Positions 34,694 to 46,236 of a DNA stretch of 64,000 nt are shown here, in pieces. The notes under the pieces were generated by a model. It worked only from the letters and a program-made list of their open reading frames with translations, was not told where the DNA came from and searched no databases. Each line of letters starts with the position of its first letter. The stretch's first letter is position 1. This DNA is from Megamerina dolium (taxonomy: Eukaryota; Arthropoda; Insecta; Diptera; Megamerinidae): positions 15,881,584-15,945,583 of the forward strand of contig OY978527.1 of NCBI GenBank assembly GCA_963854835.1, written 5' to 3'. A program made the position numbers and the translations under genes.

Positions 34694-35249
34694 TACATAC
34701 AATATGTTCATGTAATGAGCACAAAAAAGCGTGAGTAATTTCCTACAATGATACTTAATCATATTATTAATATTATTTACAATGAAACACAATAAGAATT
34801 TCAATTAATAATAGCAATGAAAAACATATTTATTTAATTGATCAAATAAATAATATTAAAATAAATAAAAAACATAATCACATATTCGTACATTTGTGTT
34901 AAACTGTGAATGTCCTCAAATACTCTGTAACAGCTAAGCACATATTCAGATACAATCAACGTGTATATGGGAAGGCTTTCAATCGAGGTAATATCGAGGG
35001 GAATTTATTTATTTTCCATTTATTTATTTATTTACCGGTGACAGCTGCCGGAGGCCGAAACGAACTGAGAGGTGATTTTTGTTTCTACTTCTCGCAATTG
35101 CGTCAATTATTAATGTTGCACAAATTTTCCATTCCCATATCATAAGAATTTTTGTTTTTATTTTTATGTTTATAAATTCAAATAAATAAAATGTTACTTC
35201 TTTTTAGTATTGATATTTATCCTTAACAAATGTGATACGTAGATTGTCT

Positions 35250-35945
35250 TTTATGTTTTTTTTTTTTTTGAAAGGTATGATCTAGTACGTTTTCGTCAAA
35301 TCTGACATTTCCATTGGAAAGTTTGAAACATTTTAGCATGAATCGATCGTCTTCATGCGGCAATGAAGTACCAACTCTCCAGACAATTTATAATTGATTT
35401 AACGAATTCAAGCCTGGTCGCCGTTTGCTCCATTACGAATTTCGTGAAGGTCGTCCAAAATTTGTCATTGTGCCAGAAACCATCGATGCTGTGCGTCATG
35501 TGGCATATCGTGAGATAGAGGCATCCTTGGGCATTAGTTCCACTGCCGTGCAATCGATATTGCATGAACACTTAGCTGTCAGAAAGATTTGTTCTCGTTG
35601 GATTCCACATATTTTAACAATCGCTAAAAAAAAGAAGTGTCGTGCCGATTGGTGCAAAGAAATTATGAAAAAATTTGGTTACGGTGCTTCGAAAGACGTT
35701 TATAAAATCGTAACTGCTGATGAATCATGGATATATACGTATGAGCCCGAAACAGCAATCGATCGTGTAGAAAGATCGTGTAGAAAGGTCGTCTTGAAAG
35801 ACGACCCAACCCAACAAAAACCATATATTTTGGTGTGCCAGTCGGAGTGGCAAAAATGCTTCGACAGTTGAAAAACAATAAGTTGATGATAACCAAATGC
35901 ATTTTCAATTTTTACAAAAATATAAAAGGCAATCCTCGTAGTTGC
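35250..35945 (+). pseudogene. mariner N-terminal half, second subfamily
   Basis: Plus-strand frames give SSLQTIYNWFNEFKPGRRLL, then EASLGISSTAVQSILHEHL, RKICSRWIPHILTI and TADESWIYTYEPET, which contains the first catalytic Asp. The frame stays open for 148 residues (35425-35871) but ends before the second catalytic residue. It lies within duplicated block B and is absent from block A. Confidence 0.82.
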
Positions 35946-35949
35946 TTTC

Positions 35950-36440
35950 AAACCGGATTTTAGAATGCTATGAATTTTGTTTCGGCGACCAAATTGTTAG
36001 GAAGTCCCACATTGTCATTGTGGAATACAATTTCAAATTATGGCCTTTTCTGAATGAGTGAATCGTTTAATTTGATAACAGTACACATTTGAAATTGATC
36101 GTGAAATTGTCCTGCCACGTAACTCTAGGTAACCTTTAAGTACCTTTTCAGGTACATTTGTGTAATTTCGCTTTAAAAGCGGATCCTATTCTTGATGTTT
36201 AAGAAGCAAATCACAGACATCAATGCGAAGGAACGAATTTCTTTGTGAGAACTGGTGGTGGTATATGTCGAGTTTTGAATTTAAATCATGGCTTTTCGCA
36301 TGATCATTAGATCCGTTAATCTCCCAGCAACGTCTTCAGTTCTTTGATGGTTTGCATCAATCAATGCTTTTATTTTGCCTTCATTAGCTTCCAGTCTCCC
36401 AGAATTTAGTCATCTTCAATAACAAAATCGCTAGAATGGA
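35950..36440 (-). pseudogene. mariner relic inside duplicated block B
   Basis: It is homologous to 23,690-24,200. On the minus strand one reads FLRIDVCDLLLKHQE and later EIVFHNDNVGLPNNLVAETK, i.e. the second catalytic Asp region. There are many stops. Confidence 0.7.
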
Positions 36441-36596
36441 ATAGTAAAACATGAAATATTCGGCAAAGGCACTCAACAAATACGATTGGTCAGAATAAAT
36501 GAAAGTTTTTCACAATGAAGTCCTGATAGAGTGGCTGTTAAAATGTACAAATGTGCCTTAAGTTTGAAGTTAAAGAATAATAAAAAAAAAAAATAA

Positions 36597-36690
36597 ATAT
36601 GTGTCACTTATGGACCACATATTAGCTGGTTCCGAACGGCAGAACCCTTGTGACATAATTTGGTCTGAGCTTTGTCACAAGGCTCAGACC
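36597..36690 (-). mobile_element. tRNA-derived SINE fragment (inverted)
   Basis: The minus strand carries GGGTTCTGCCGTTCGGAACC and TTGTGACAAAGCTCAGACC. It is joined directly to a plus-strand SINE through an inverted repeat (TTTGGTCTGAGC ... GCTCAGACCAAA). Confidence 0.75.
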
Positions 36691-36699
36691 AAACCGAGG

Positions 36700-37053
36700 T
36701 TTTGGGAGTGGGTGATGTACGTTAGTGGTTAGCCCGTTGGTCTTCTGATCTGTAGGTCGTAGGTTTAATGACTGGCTGAAGAACAACTTTAATAGCGAAA
36801 GGCTTTTCTTTGTCCACGGTGGCCACCTATCAGCAAGCAAATGGCAATTCTTCCGGCAGTAACAATTTGCCATGGAAAAGCTTCTAAAGGAACTCTGCGA
36901 CAAAGCTCAGAAAGAGTTCTGCCGTTTGGAACCGGCTAAAATAAGTAAGTCCATTCTAATGCTATTCAAAATTTAACACGCACAACAGTAATCGAAGAAA
37001 ATCTCGGCCAAAGAGCCCTTTGGAGCTTATAAGTGCCACATATATACATACAT
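36700..37053 (+). mobile_element. tRNA-derived SINE, near full length
   Basis: The head GTTAGTGGTTAG and GGTCGTAGGTTTAATG (degenerate box B) is followed by the body hallmark CTGCCGTTTGGAACCGGCTAA. The tail GGAGCTTATAAGTGCCACATA follows. Box A is weak (GTACGTTAGTGG). Confidence 0.82.
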
Positions 37054-37089
37054 ACTGTTATCGTCAGTAGTTGCACATCTCGAACGTTC

Positions 37090-37430
37090 GTTGTCTCCCA
37101 AGCCGATATAGCTATGTTAAAATTATTGCTCCGATAGTAAATGATCCCCGTATTAAGCGTTCAACTCGTCTATGATCTGTGTATGCGTATTGCCTTTCAA
37201 AAATAAATAATTAGTGACAACTCGGTACTACTTTTTACATTTTTACAAAAACACTTACATCGACTCACTCAAATGATTGTTGCACAACAACTGCTCAACC
37301 AAATGGCAAAATTGTTGGTGAATATCTTTTAAAATGTGAGCAAAAACATTCCTAAGCTATTGCTGACGTGTGCTGCCATCTTTATGTTCAAAACAGACTA
37401 CTCTTGTATTAGGACTTTCCCATAAACAGG
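37090..37430 (-). pseudogene. Degraded mariner-like fragment, related to 10.2-10.6 kb
   Basis: The minus strand reads DELNA*YGDHLLSEQ near 37,170-37,120, matching the helix-turn-helix part of mariners. The upstream part is similar to 10,450-10,640. It is short and eroded. Confidence 0.4.
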
Positions 37431-37669
37431 GCATAAGTATCCGCAAACTGGATACGAGACAATGAAAAAAGTTCTCCTAGAAAATAAACATTTCCACCAA
37501 GGCGAAGGGTTCTTATCGTGTTGCTGAGCTTTGACGGAGCCTCGTTGAATATACTCAAGTGGAGGCACTGATACCGCACATACCTATGCCTATGATCTGC
37601 ACATTTTTACGTCCTGAAATGAAAATGAATGAAATCGTGAAAAAGTAATTTCGATCTTACACATTAGTT

Positions 37670-38058
37670 AGTGGTTGCCGTAGCTCAGTGGTTAGTGCGT
37701 TGGCGTTCTGATTTGTAGGTCGTGGGTTCAATCCCCGGCTGAAGCATAACAAAATCCAATATCGAAAAGAGTTTTCTTTCGAACGGTACCCACCTACCGG
37801 CAAGAATTGGCAAATTTTCCGGCAGTAACAATTTGCCAAAATTGCTTCTTAAAAGAGTTCTGTGACAAAACTTAGTTAAAGTGATGTCACAAGGGTTCTG
37901 CCGTTCCGAACCGGCTAATATAAGTAGGTCCCTTCTAATGCTGTCCAAATTTAACACGCACAAGAGTTTGGAAGAGAAGCTCGGTGGTATTACAATGGGC
38001 CTTTCTGGCCTAAGTGTGTCCTCTCAGAGAGAGGGCAGCCACATAACCTAAGCTAACC
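37670..38058 (+). mobile_element. tRNA-derived SINE, full-length copy (CCTAA tail type)
   Basis: The head has box A GCCGTAGCTCAGTGGTTAG and box B GGGTTCAATCC, both good pol III matches. The body hallmark is CTGCCGTTCCGAACCGGCTAA, and the tail CCTCTCAGAGAGAGGGC...CATAACCTAAGCTAACC matches the 13.7 kb copy. A perfect 12-bp target duplication, TACACATTAGTT, is at 37658-37669 and 38059-38070. Confidence 0.93.
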
Positions 38059-38070
38059 TACACATTAGTT

Positions 38071-39027
38071 CTATGACTGATATTATAAGTTTCACAAATA
38101 AATTTGTAACTAATTGCAGTTTCAAAGATGTTTGCAAAATGCGTTACTTTCACTTTTACGGGGATCTTTGCGTCATTCTTCCACAACAATCAATTAGTGT
38201 TCCACACCATCAATCTCAGCCAGTTGTCTGGAGGTCGAATTATATTTCGCTAAGGTTAAATTTGTTTTGCACAAAACTATCATTATAGCTGATGAGAAAA
38301 ACAAACAAGAAACATAATATTCGTCTCTCTATCTCAAAAAGGTATTTTTATTCGATATTATTATTAATGCTAATGACCCCTATGTACGAGTATGTATATA
38401 AATACTTGCATGCGTACGTATGTAGGTGGATTCATAAAACAAGAATTGAATGCAAAATACTTTATACATAACAATCATTAGATATCAAATTGCAAGTAAA
38501 ACGTATTTACCTTTATCCAAAAACTGAACAGGGGAATCACTGGCTTTATTTTGGGTCTCTTATAATTTACCCACGACACATGATTGTACTAGTACATATT
38601 TTTGTAATGATTCATTTATCAATCATTATTTTGTTTATTACGTGCAAATTTGGTAGTATACGAATAATATTAATTATTTATGATATTGTTTTTCGCCACT
38701 CCTTCCAACGTTTCTTTCGAAAAAAAGGGGATCCCACACTCTACAAAGTTTGCGCTAACGACTTGGAGATGGCCGAATATTACTACCGTATATGAGTCAG
38801 AGTGCTTTGAAGTATAGGCAATCAAAAAGCGAGATTCCAATCCCGGAACAAGAACAAGAACTTAATACTTGTTCAGTTTGTTCCAGTCTTGAATTTATTT
38901 TCACTCTTATCACTAAGGCCAAAAATAATAGTTTAAGTCATCTAGCTCAAGAAGATACGTGCCGGACGTAAATATATTGTACTTACCAATGGAGTACTTT
39001 GGGAATTCTGACTCAGTAAATTAATCT
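38071..39027. other. Spacer, nothing firmly recognised
   Basis: A 101-codon chance frame (38490-38795) has no recognisable domain, is AT-driven and is not supported as a gene. Confidence 0.4.
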
Positions 39028-39165
39028 TCGAGAGAGCTCTGCAGGAATGTTCGGTCAAGGTGGTCTCATAAAGTGTATGCCTTCCGTAATCGGCTAATGC
39101 CTTGCAAGTAGGTATCCTCCAGTACTATGTAAGTTTAACATAAGACTTGAAGAAACCGGAGGCTA
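39028..39165 (+). mobile_element. Highly diverged SINE body
   Basis: AGAGCTCTGCAGG..GGTC, then CCTTCCGTAATCGGCTAATG, GTAGGTATCCTCCAGTACT and AAGTTTAACATAAGACTTGA follow the SINE body order with roughly one third of positions changed. No tRNA head is clear. Confidence 0.5.
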
Positions 39166-41350
39166 AGTCCAATTATTTTTTTGGGATACGTTAATGTATT
39201 ATAGAACATATTTTAATCGCCGCATTTTGAAGGCAGATTCCTTTGAAACTATTGTAGTGATAGTAAGAAATAAATTTTTGCTTCGATAAAAGCCACCCCA
39301 ATAACTAAATAACCTCTATAAACACTTTTTCTAAAGCAATGCAAATGTTGAATTGTTGGATGCAATTTACGCATTTTATTTAGCGTGATACGATTCAAAA
39401 CAGTCAAATGCAACATTTTAGAATGTATTTATTCAATTTTCCAGTTCCATCCATACTTAGCACAGGACTTGAAATCGAATGCTAAGCCTTTGTAACAATT
39501 TAAACTTCGTTAAGGCTTTACAGAAGCTTTATCTATTCTTGCATCTGCGAAGCAATTCTAATTTAGAAACTACTAATCGTAACTAAATTGGTTTTGCTTC
39601 GATAAAAGGTCAAAATTTAGGAAAAGGCTTCAAGATATCGAAGGTCAAGACGTAAGACTTTATAGAAGTTTTATTCATTCACGAAATCAGCATTGAATGT
39701 GTAGATGCTACGGAGGAGAAGAAATTACTTCCAAATCAGGAAAGTTTGTTGTTGGGAAAACAATTGGTAAGCACACTGCAATTGCTTCATATTCCGATCG
39801 AGGTGAAGGGCCTTCCGAAATAGCAATTTTATTTGTTAAACCCTATGGAATGGATGTTTTAGAATCGAAGCAATTGCTGCACAAGCGAAATACTTCCAAA
39901 GCTCTCTGTAGCAGATTATTGCTTTGTCGAGGAACCGCTAGCATCCCAAATATTTTTTCTAAATATCGTATCGAAGGTTATTCAAAGGAAAAGTAATGGC
40001 GGCACAAATGTATATAAAATAACTAAGCGTTAGGAACTCGAGCAGAAGCTTCTAGAACGAAGTGTGATTTTTTTATCATTCGGAAATACCGACGACGATT
40101 CGCCTACATTGTGACTGACAGACAGGCCTAGAAGGACGTAGTTTTAATCCAATTGCCAGTTTATTAGTTTATTTATAAGTAAATGTAACAGAGTGAGACC
40201 TAATTGAACTTCTGTTATGGGTAATGGATGATTGGTGTCTTATTGGAACGCTTGAATGAAAATAAGAAAAAAATCATTTCTGGAATTTTTTGACAATGGT
40301 GTGTCAAACCCAACCCCAAGGAGTGGGAATAGGGCTCAAGTATGTATAATGAGAAAGAATGTTGATGAGGGAAAACCCAGGGCTCCAATCCCTGTAGGCG
40401 AACTCTGTGTACGCTGTGGAAGACAATTTGATATAAAAATGGCAATTTTGTAAAGAAACCCTTTAAGGATTGAAAATAGAGTGTAAATAAGCTCCTAGAA
40501 AATGTTTCGGAGATAAAATTATTGGGAGTCAATCAGACATTTGAATCGTTTAGAGGTCTTGGGCTCCTGGGTAGCTAAGGGGTTACTTATTTTTAATTGT
40601 GAAAATTTTATATTTCAGTACTTTCACATAATTGCTCATAACTTGAATATTTGTGCATAGATTCTTTTCACCGATACCTCATTTTCTTTGTAAAATAACA
40701 GCAACAACAAAACTCTATATAAATATTATAAATACATTTTTACTTTCGCTACACAAAATTTAAGACACTTTCCAGAAAATCCTTTCATGCTCTCTTTCTA
40801 GCTTTCCAAGACAGACATCAGACATCTAATACTGATAATCTTGTACGAGCAAATCGGTAACAATTATAGCCAAAACACAAATTTATGGAACAAGTCTTTA
40901 GACGACGCGTCTCATTTCTAAATTATGGACCAACGAACGAGATTTCCTTGTAATTCCTTGTAATGTTAATGAGGGAAGCCTTCGACGATTTCTTGACTCT
41001 CTTTGAAAACAATGTGATCTTTTGAGTGTAATAAAGGAAAGCATAAACTGAGTATATCCTGGACTCTTTGAATGTAGGATATAATGAAGCTACTACTAAG
41101 CTGCTCTATTAAGCTATTATAGAGCACTAGCGAATCAGTAAGATGCTTCTATAAAAATGCTATTTTAACAAAGGTTATTGGTTAACAAAATATCTTTCAA
41201 CTGGAAGCTCTAACGAAACAAAGATGTTGCTTACTTTCGAAGAACAATTTTCGAACTAAGGGGTTTCAACTAATAGAGCACCAACGAAATTGTGCTCCCT
41301 AAACTGCTATAGATTTGAGGGCTTTTGTATATACTGATCTTATAGAAGCT
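39166..41350. other. Spacer with low-level internal repeats
   Basis: TTTTGCTTCGATAAAAG recurs near 39278 and 39594. Two frames of about 100 codons (39697-39996 plus; 40215-40532 minus) have no recognisable domain and are not called as genes. Confidence 0.4.
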
Positions 41351-41359
41351 AAATCGAAG

Positions 41360-41660
41360 TGATTGGTTTAAAGCTTCCATGAAGAAGTATTATGGAAATT
41401 CTGATTACGCTAATATTTGTATTTTAACTATGTGTAATCGCAATTGCTCATTAGTACTTTGCATCTATTTGTTCCTATGTAAAAGCGTTATGAAAATCCT
41501 ACGAAAATCAAAATGTTTGCTTGAAACCTTCCATGGAGAAGTGTTATGGAAACAATGTTAAAGCAAATATTGTTGTTGTTCTTTAAAGGATATTTTTAGC
41601 TATGTTAGTGCCTAGGCAGAAGTATTATGACATTGTTATGAATACGAAGACATGTTTTTG
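41360..41660. repeat. Degenerate direct repeat, about 160 and 80 bp spacing
   Basis: GCTTCCATGAAGAAGTATTA (41368) recurs as CTTCCATGGAGAAGTGTTAT (41529) and more weakly as GGCAGAAGTATTATGAC (41614). Confidence 0.5.
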
Positions 41661-41996
41661 AATTGTTTTGAAGCGATTCGCGTTCTAGTCGAGTCAGTCC
41701 TTTGAAGTTGCTAATGCAAAATATGATAGTCCTTCATAGTCCTTTCAAAGGCGTTGTCAATCTCAACCGACTATTATAAGTAAATCCATCCCAGTCTTCG
41801 ATAAATTAAGTCACAGTTGTCAGTATAATCGTCATCTCCTGGAGGATATCAAAATAGTCCTAGGATAATCACGACTATTGAAGATCTTTTCACCGCATTC
41901 ATTGTTGGCCGCCTGCTAGTCTGAGATAATCAGACGGTAATACTACTGAATAAATCGAAAACACATACAACTGATTATTAGCTAATCATAATTTTT

Positions 41997-42002
41997 ATTG
42001 CA
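41997..42002 (-). terminator. Poly(A) signal of the 42.1 kb glycine-rich gene
   Basis: AATAAA on the minus strand lies about 105 bp after the stop codon. Confidence 0.6.
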
Positions 42003-42104
42003 AAACAAATTTTTAACACAGAATTCAGTTTCTAATTCGGGAATTTTAACATTTTAACTTAATACGGAGTGCGTTGGATGAGGAGGAATGGTTTAGCGCA
42101 AAAT

Positions 42105-42406
42105 TTACTTGCCACCACCACCACCACCGCCGCCACCACCGCCGAGTTCTTCAAAACCACCGCCGCCACCGCCGCCGCCACCACCGCCGAGTTCCTCAAA
42201 ACCGCCACCACCGCCACCACCTCCACCACCTCCTAGTGGCATCGGTTCAGGAGCGGCTAAATTGAAGGAATCAATTCATTAATTGCGCGTCCATTAAAAA
42301 TTTACCAGGCACCTCCTTATTGGAGGTCCTTGATAGAAGTAGAGCACTTACCGAAAGCCAAAGCCACAAAGGCCAAAACGATGCTAAGTAATGCGAAGAT
42401 CTTCAT
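42105..42406 (-). CDS. Secreted glycine-rich peptide (G11-FEEL type), 68 residues, two exons
   Basis: Exon 1 is 42406-42352 and encodes the signal peptide MKIFALLSIVLAFVALAF plus the first base of Ala. The intron is 42351-42257 (95 bp, GTAAGT donor, phase 1). Exon 2 is 42256-42105. The mature sequence is AAPEPMPL, then 11 Gly, FEEL, 11 Gly, FEEL, 11 Gly and a terminal Lys. The AP-EP-MP dipeptides after the likely cleavage site resemble proregions trimmed by dipeptidyl peptidases in some insect peptides. It is a paralogue of the 46.2 kb gene (same lengths in both exons). No cysteine is in the mature part, so it differs from the 17/27 kb pair. An extracellular structural or antimicrobial role is possible but not shown. 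Confidence 0.88.
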
Positions 42407-42424
42407 TGTGTTGATACAATAATT

Positions 42425-42462
42425 GTACTGATTTGTTATCAATTTCATGATTCCTATTTATA
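42425..42462 (-). promoter_or_regulatory. Core promoter of the 42.1 kb gene
   Basis: On the minus strand TATAAATA (42462-42455) precedes the arthropod initiator TCAGT (42431-42427), with 33 bp between the TATA start and the presumed +1 at 42429. The 5' leader would be about 23 nt. AAATCAGTACAA(T/C)TATTGT is shared with the 46.2 kb gene. Confidence 0.8.
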
Positions 42463-42469
42463 CAATAAT

Positions 42470-43330
42470 CACACTCTGTGGAGGAGAGAATCCAATGTGA
42501 TTTTTTGTTGTAAGAAAATCAATAAAAATAAAAAATATGATTATATTACGTACTTGATAGTAAGCTTCGCGTATTATACTTAGAAATACAAATTTAATCG
42601 TTATATTAATTCATTCATTTGATAATTTATGCAATTATACATACGTTTATTGTATTATCTGTCTATGAGTTTATACAAGTAAACTGGTTCGTATTCTAAG
42701 TCAAGCGCGGCGTCGTAGAATCTTTTATTTTATTATTGATTTTTTTTTTTTAATTCCTTCAATTTGAATGCAAAATAAAACAATAAATTCGTAACAATTT
42801 GTATTTTATTTGTTTACAAAGGAGAGCTCATCTGTGTAATATTTTCTAATCGATTACATTGAAATTTCTATAATTAGAGATTAGATGTTGATTAAAACAA
42901 ATACACATACACATGTACATAAAAATAGATCAAGAAGAGTTTGTTTGCGAAAAAGAACATCGAAAAAATATACAAATAAATAAATAAATATGCTTCTTAT
43001 CGCATATAAGAAAGTTATCACTGAGGGATTTCCAATAGTGACCTCGTGTGCATTGTAGCACACCATAGAGATTAAGCGTTAATCGCTTTGAACTTTATTC
43101 GTTGGAATTTCCTTGTAATTATCATACAAAATTGCACATGTTTCACCCTATCCTCTCAAAAGTTTAATTATTTCCAGGAACATCTAATATGTCAAATATA
43201 GTTCAAATATTGTCTGGCATTGGGGGTTTTTATTAAAGCCGGTAGACATATAGTATAGATTTTCATAGAAGTGATAGCACCAATTTCATTCTACCATAGA
43301 AGTAATCGTATGTTTTAGATTTCATTTCGA
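42470..43330. other. AT-rich spacer
   Basis: Upstream of the 42.1 kb gene. Nothing was recognised. Confidence 0.45.
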
Positions 43331-43344
43331 GAAATTTGTATTTG

Positions 43345-44110
43345 CGTGTGCAAAGTTGAAAAATATATGTTCGAAAGCATATTTTTATATGGGTGGTATG
43401 CTTCATTTTTATTTGATTATTACTTTTGTTCAAAATGTTTATTTTATTTGTAAATTCAGCCTATTTAACCAAGTTCCACTTAAATTGACTTATGTTTGCG
43501 TGTGTAAACTTGAAAAAATATATGTTCGAAAGCATATTTTTGTATGAGAAACAGGAGTGATTTTTTTCCAAATTAGATCTTTCTTGGGCATAGCCTTTTG
43601 TTTGTAATTATAATCTCTCATGCCAAGTTTCAGCTAACGTCCTTCTTATTTCCTTACGCAAATTGGTAGAATATATGTTCGAAAGCATATTTTTGTATGG
43701 CAGGTATGCTTGATTTTTATTTGATTTTGACAATTCTTGCGAAAATTTGTTTATTTACAAATACAATCTTATGCACCAAGTTTCAACTGAATTGCTTAAT
43801 ATTTACTTACTCAAAATTGAAAAATATATATTCCAAAGCATATTTTTGTATGCGGGGTATACTTGGTTTTTATCAATCGCTGCCATTCTTCAGAGAATAT
43901 GTCCCTATGTTAGAAAAGATTGACAGTTTTAACTTTGCATGCACAAAATTTTAAAAATATTTATCCAAAAGCATATTTTTGTATGAAAGCTAAGCTCGAT
44001 TTTCATCTGATTACTTCCATTTATCCAAGTTATTCATTAATTTATTGATATAGTACTTCCCGACAAGTTTCTGCGTGTCCAATATTCACAAACATACGTC
44101 CGAAAGCACA
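43345..44110. repeat. Degenerate tandem repeat, about 150-bp period
   Basis: ATATGTTCGAAAGCATATTT recurs near 43367, 43516 and 43671, with variants near 43830, 43960 and 44092. The core ATATG(T)TCGAAAGCATAT is a near-palindrome. Each unit is followed by TTTGTATG and GCTTGATTTTTATTTGATT strings. Chance frames here are products of the repeat. Confidence 0.8.
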
Positions 44111-44118
44111 CTTTTCTA

Positions 44119-44475
44119 AGTGCCGTAGCTCAGTGTTTAGTGCCTTGGCCTTCTGATTTTTAGGTCGTGGGTCCAATCCCTGACTGAAGCATAAATTTAA
44201 TATAGAAAAGAATTTTCCTTCGAACGGTATGCACCTGTCGGTAAGCAATTGGAAATTTTTCCGGCAGTAACAATTCGCCAAGCAAAAGCTTCTAAAAGAA
44301 CTTTGTGACAAAGCTCAGAAAAAGTGATGTCACAAGGCTTCTGCCGTTCGGAACCGGCTAAAATAAGCAGGTTCCTTCTAATACTGTCCAAAATTTAACG
44401 CAAACACACAACAGTACTCGAAGCGAAGCTGAACCAAAGAGTCCATCGGGGCTTATAAATTCCACATATTTATTT
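44119..44475 (+). mobile_element. tRNA-derived SINE, near full length
   Basis: Head: GTGCCGTAGCTCAGTGTTTAG and GTGGGTCCAATCC. Body: CTGCCGTTCGGAACCGGCTAA. Tail: GGGGCTTATAAATTCCACATA. It is inserted at the end of the 150-bp repeat array. Confidence 0.87.
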
Positions 44476-45109
44476 TTTATTTTTCGGTCATTTTACTGAC
44501 AAAATCGCAAATAATGGTAGTAGATCGTACTTCATATTCCATTTCAGCTAAATTGTCTGAGGTTTCATTAATCGGGATGCCTGAATGTATGAATTAAAAT
44601 ACTGAAGTAAGTTTAATTTAAGAACAACCGCAATTGTTGAAGGATATTCCTCGGAGTTTTCTTCTTTCTTATTATTTGATTGGGCAAAAGTTATGGATCA
44701 TTTAGTCTTCATGTAATCGCTTTAAAAAAACCTACTGTATGATATCAATACTAAATTATTTAGCAATTTCATTGACAGTAAATTTCAAAGAGTTCAGAGG
44801 TGGTTTCAAGGTTTCAATGATTTAATTTAAGGGGATTTAATAGCTTATTTGGAGTTCAACTAAGACGCCCTAAGATAATATACTGGTGGAAGTAAAGCGC
44901 AGTGAAGTGAACGATGATTCGCCACACCATCAATATATTGGCGCTGTGTTGAAATCTGAATATCATGGAACAGACCTGGAAGCACGCAAAAATTACCGTT
45001 CGCAAAATTACATGAACAGCTCAACATTTTACCTTCCGTTTTTCTATACAGAGGATTCTAATCGCAAGAAAATTTGAAATTAGAACTTCTTTGTGTTTAG
45101 TGTAAGATT

Positions 45110-46065
45110 ATACAGCCTCACAAAAAAACGGACCAGAGTAGTTACATTCCATGGATTTCGGGTAGCCAAATCCGAGTCCGTGGTCTAATTTTCGCGATCA
45201 GAAAATTTACGAAAATAATAATGGCAGTAGTGGGTGCCGTAGCTCAGTGGTTAGTGTGTTGGCCTTCTGATCTGTAGTTTGTGGGTTCAATTCCTGGCTG
45301 AAGCATAACAAATTTAATATCGAGAAGACTTTTCTTTCGAACGCAATTCTTCCGGCAGTAACAATTCGCCTAGGAAAAGCTTCTAAAAGAACTCTATGAA
45401 GCTCAGCAGAAGTGATGTCACAAATAAGTAGGTCCCTTCTAATAGTGTCCAAAATTTAGGACGCACAACAGTAATGGAAGAGAAGCTCGACCAAAGAGCC
45501 TCTTCCATTATAAGTGCCACATATTGATATTTTTTTATTTTTATTTAATAATGATGGAAATCCAATTTTGATTTCAGATTTGCCGACTCCAAATCCATAG
45601 AATGTGACTACTTTGGTTTGCCGGTTTGTCCATCATCATTTTCAGAGTTCTTTCTAAATTTAAAAACAATATTTTTTTGGCAATTTTTGAATGTTTATTG
45701 AGGTTAGAAATAAAATTCAGCACAATGGTTGAAAATTCATAGAATATTACTACTTTGACCAGTCGAACATCCTACTTTTTTGATGCTATGGGAACCTCAC
45801 AAAAAATAGTAATGGCTTCATGATCGCTAAATCAGAATTCATGGTCAAATACCGACCATCATCCTTTTAACTATTTTTAACTATAAAAATCTTCAATTAT
45901 TGGCTATTTTTGAGAAGTTTTTGAGTTTAGAAAAGTTCAGTAACTCGAAATCCTTACAACGTCACTACTCTGGTGCATCGAACATCCCACATTTATTTTT
46001 TGTGAAGTTCTCATATCAAGAGATGTCCCGAAATCCAAGCCTCATCGAAGTAAAATGTACAAATT
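45110..46065. repeat. Degenerate tandem repeat broken by a SINE
   Basis: Related strings ATTCCATGGATTTCGGG (45147), AATCCATAGAATGTGACTAC (45590), AATTCATAGAATATTACTAC (45735) and AATCCTTACAACGTCACTAC (45949) are each followed by TTTGG/CTGG and CGAACATCC-like sequence. Units are about 150-210 bp. The SINE at 45230-45530 interrupts the array. Confidence 0.55.
45230..45530 (+). mobile_element. tRNA-derived SINE with internal deletions
   Basis: A strong head (GCCGTAGCTCAGTGGTTAGT; GGGTTCAATTCC) is followed by a body lacking the hallmark CGGAACCGGC segment (a deletion near 45425). The tail is ATTATAAGTGCCACATAT. Confidence 0.85.
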
Positions 46066-46236
46066 TGGTTCTTTACTATTTTCATCATTTTATTTTTGGA
46101 AATTTCAAAACATATTTCTTCAACAGAGGATTAAATTAAGTATAAAACTGATTTTTTTTTTTGTTGTTCTTCGTATTCCTTCAGTATCGATGCTACATAT
46201 GTTCCATGGAGAAGAGATGGGTGTGAGTTGAAGCAT

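Larger units (their letters stand above)
34097..36590. repeat. Block duplicated from/with 23.1-24.3 kb (copy B)
   Basis: It aligns with copy A from GATAAGAATCACTCTAATA. It is interrupted at 34119-34693 by a Tc1-like element and at about 35,215-35,945 by sequence carrying a plus-strand mariner fragment. Homology resumes on both sides of each interruption. Confidence 0.75.

Noticed and set aside
38490..38795. 101-codon hydrophobic frame
   Set aside because: The hydrophobicity follows from AT-rich codons; there is no supporting promoter or homologous copy.
39697..39996. 99-codon plus-strand frame
   Set aside because: No signal peptide, domain, promoter or codon pattern; length is within chance for the region.
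40046..40066. Perfect heat-shock element pattern GAAgcTTCtaGAA near a TATA-like sequence
   Set aside because: Nine fixed bases are expected by chance about once in two such windows counting both strands, and no gene follows in either direction.
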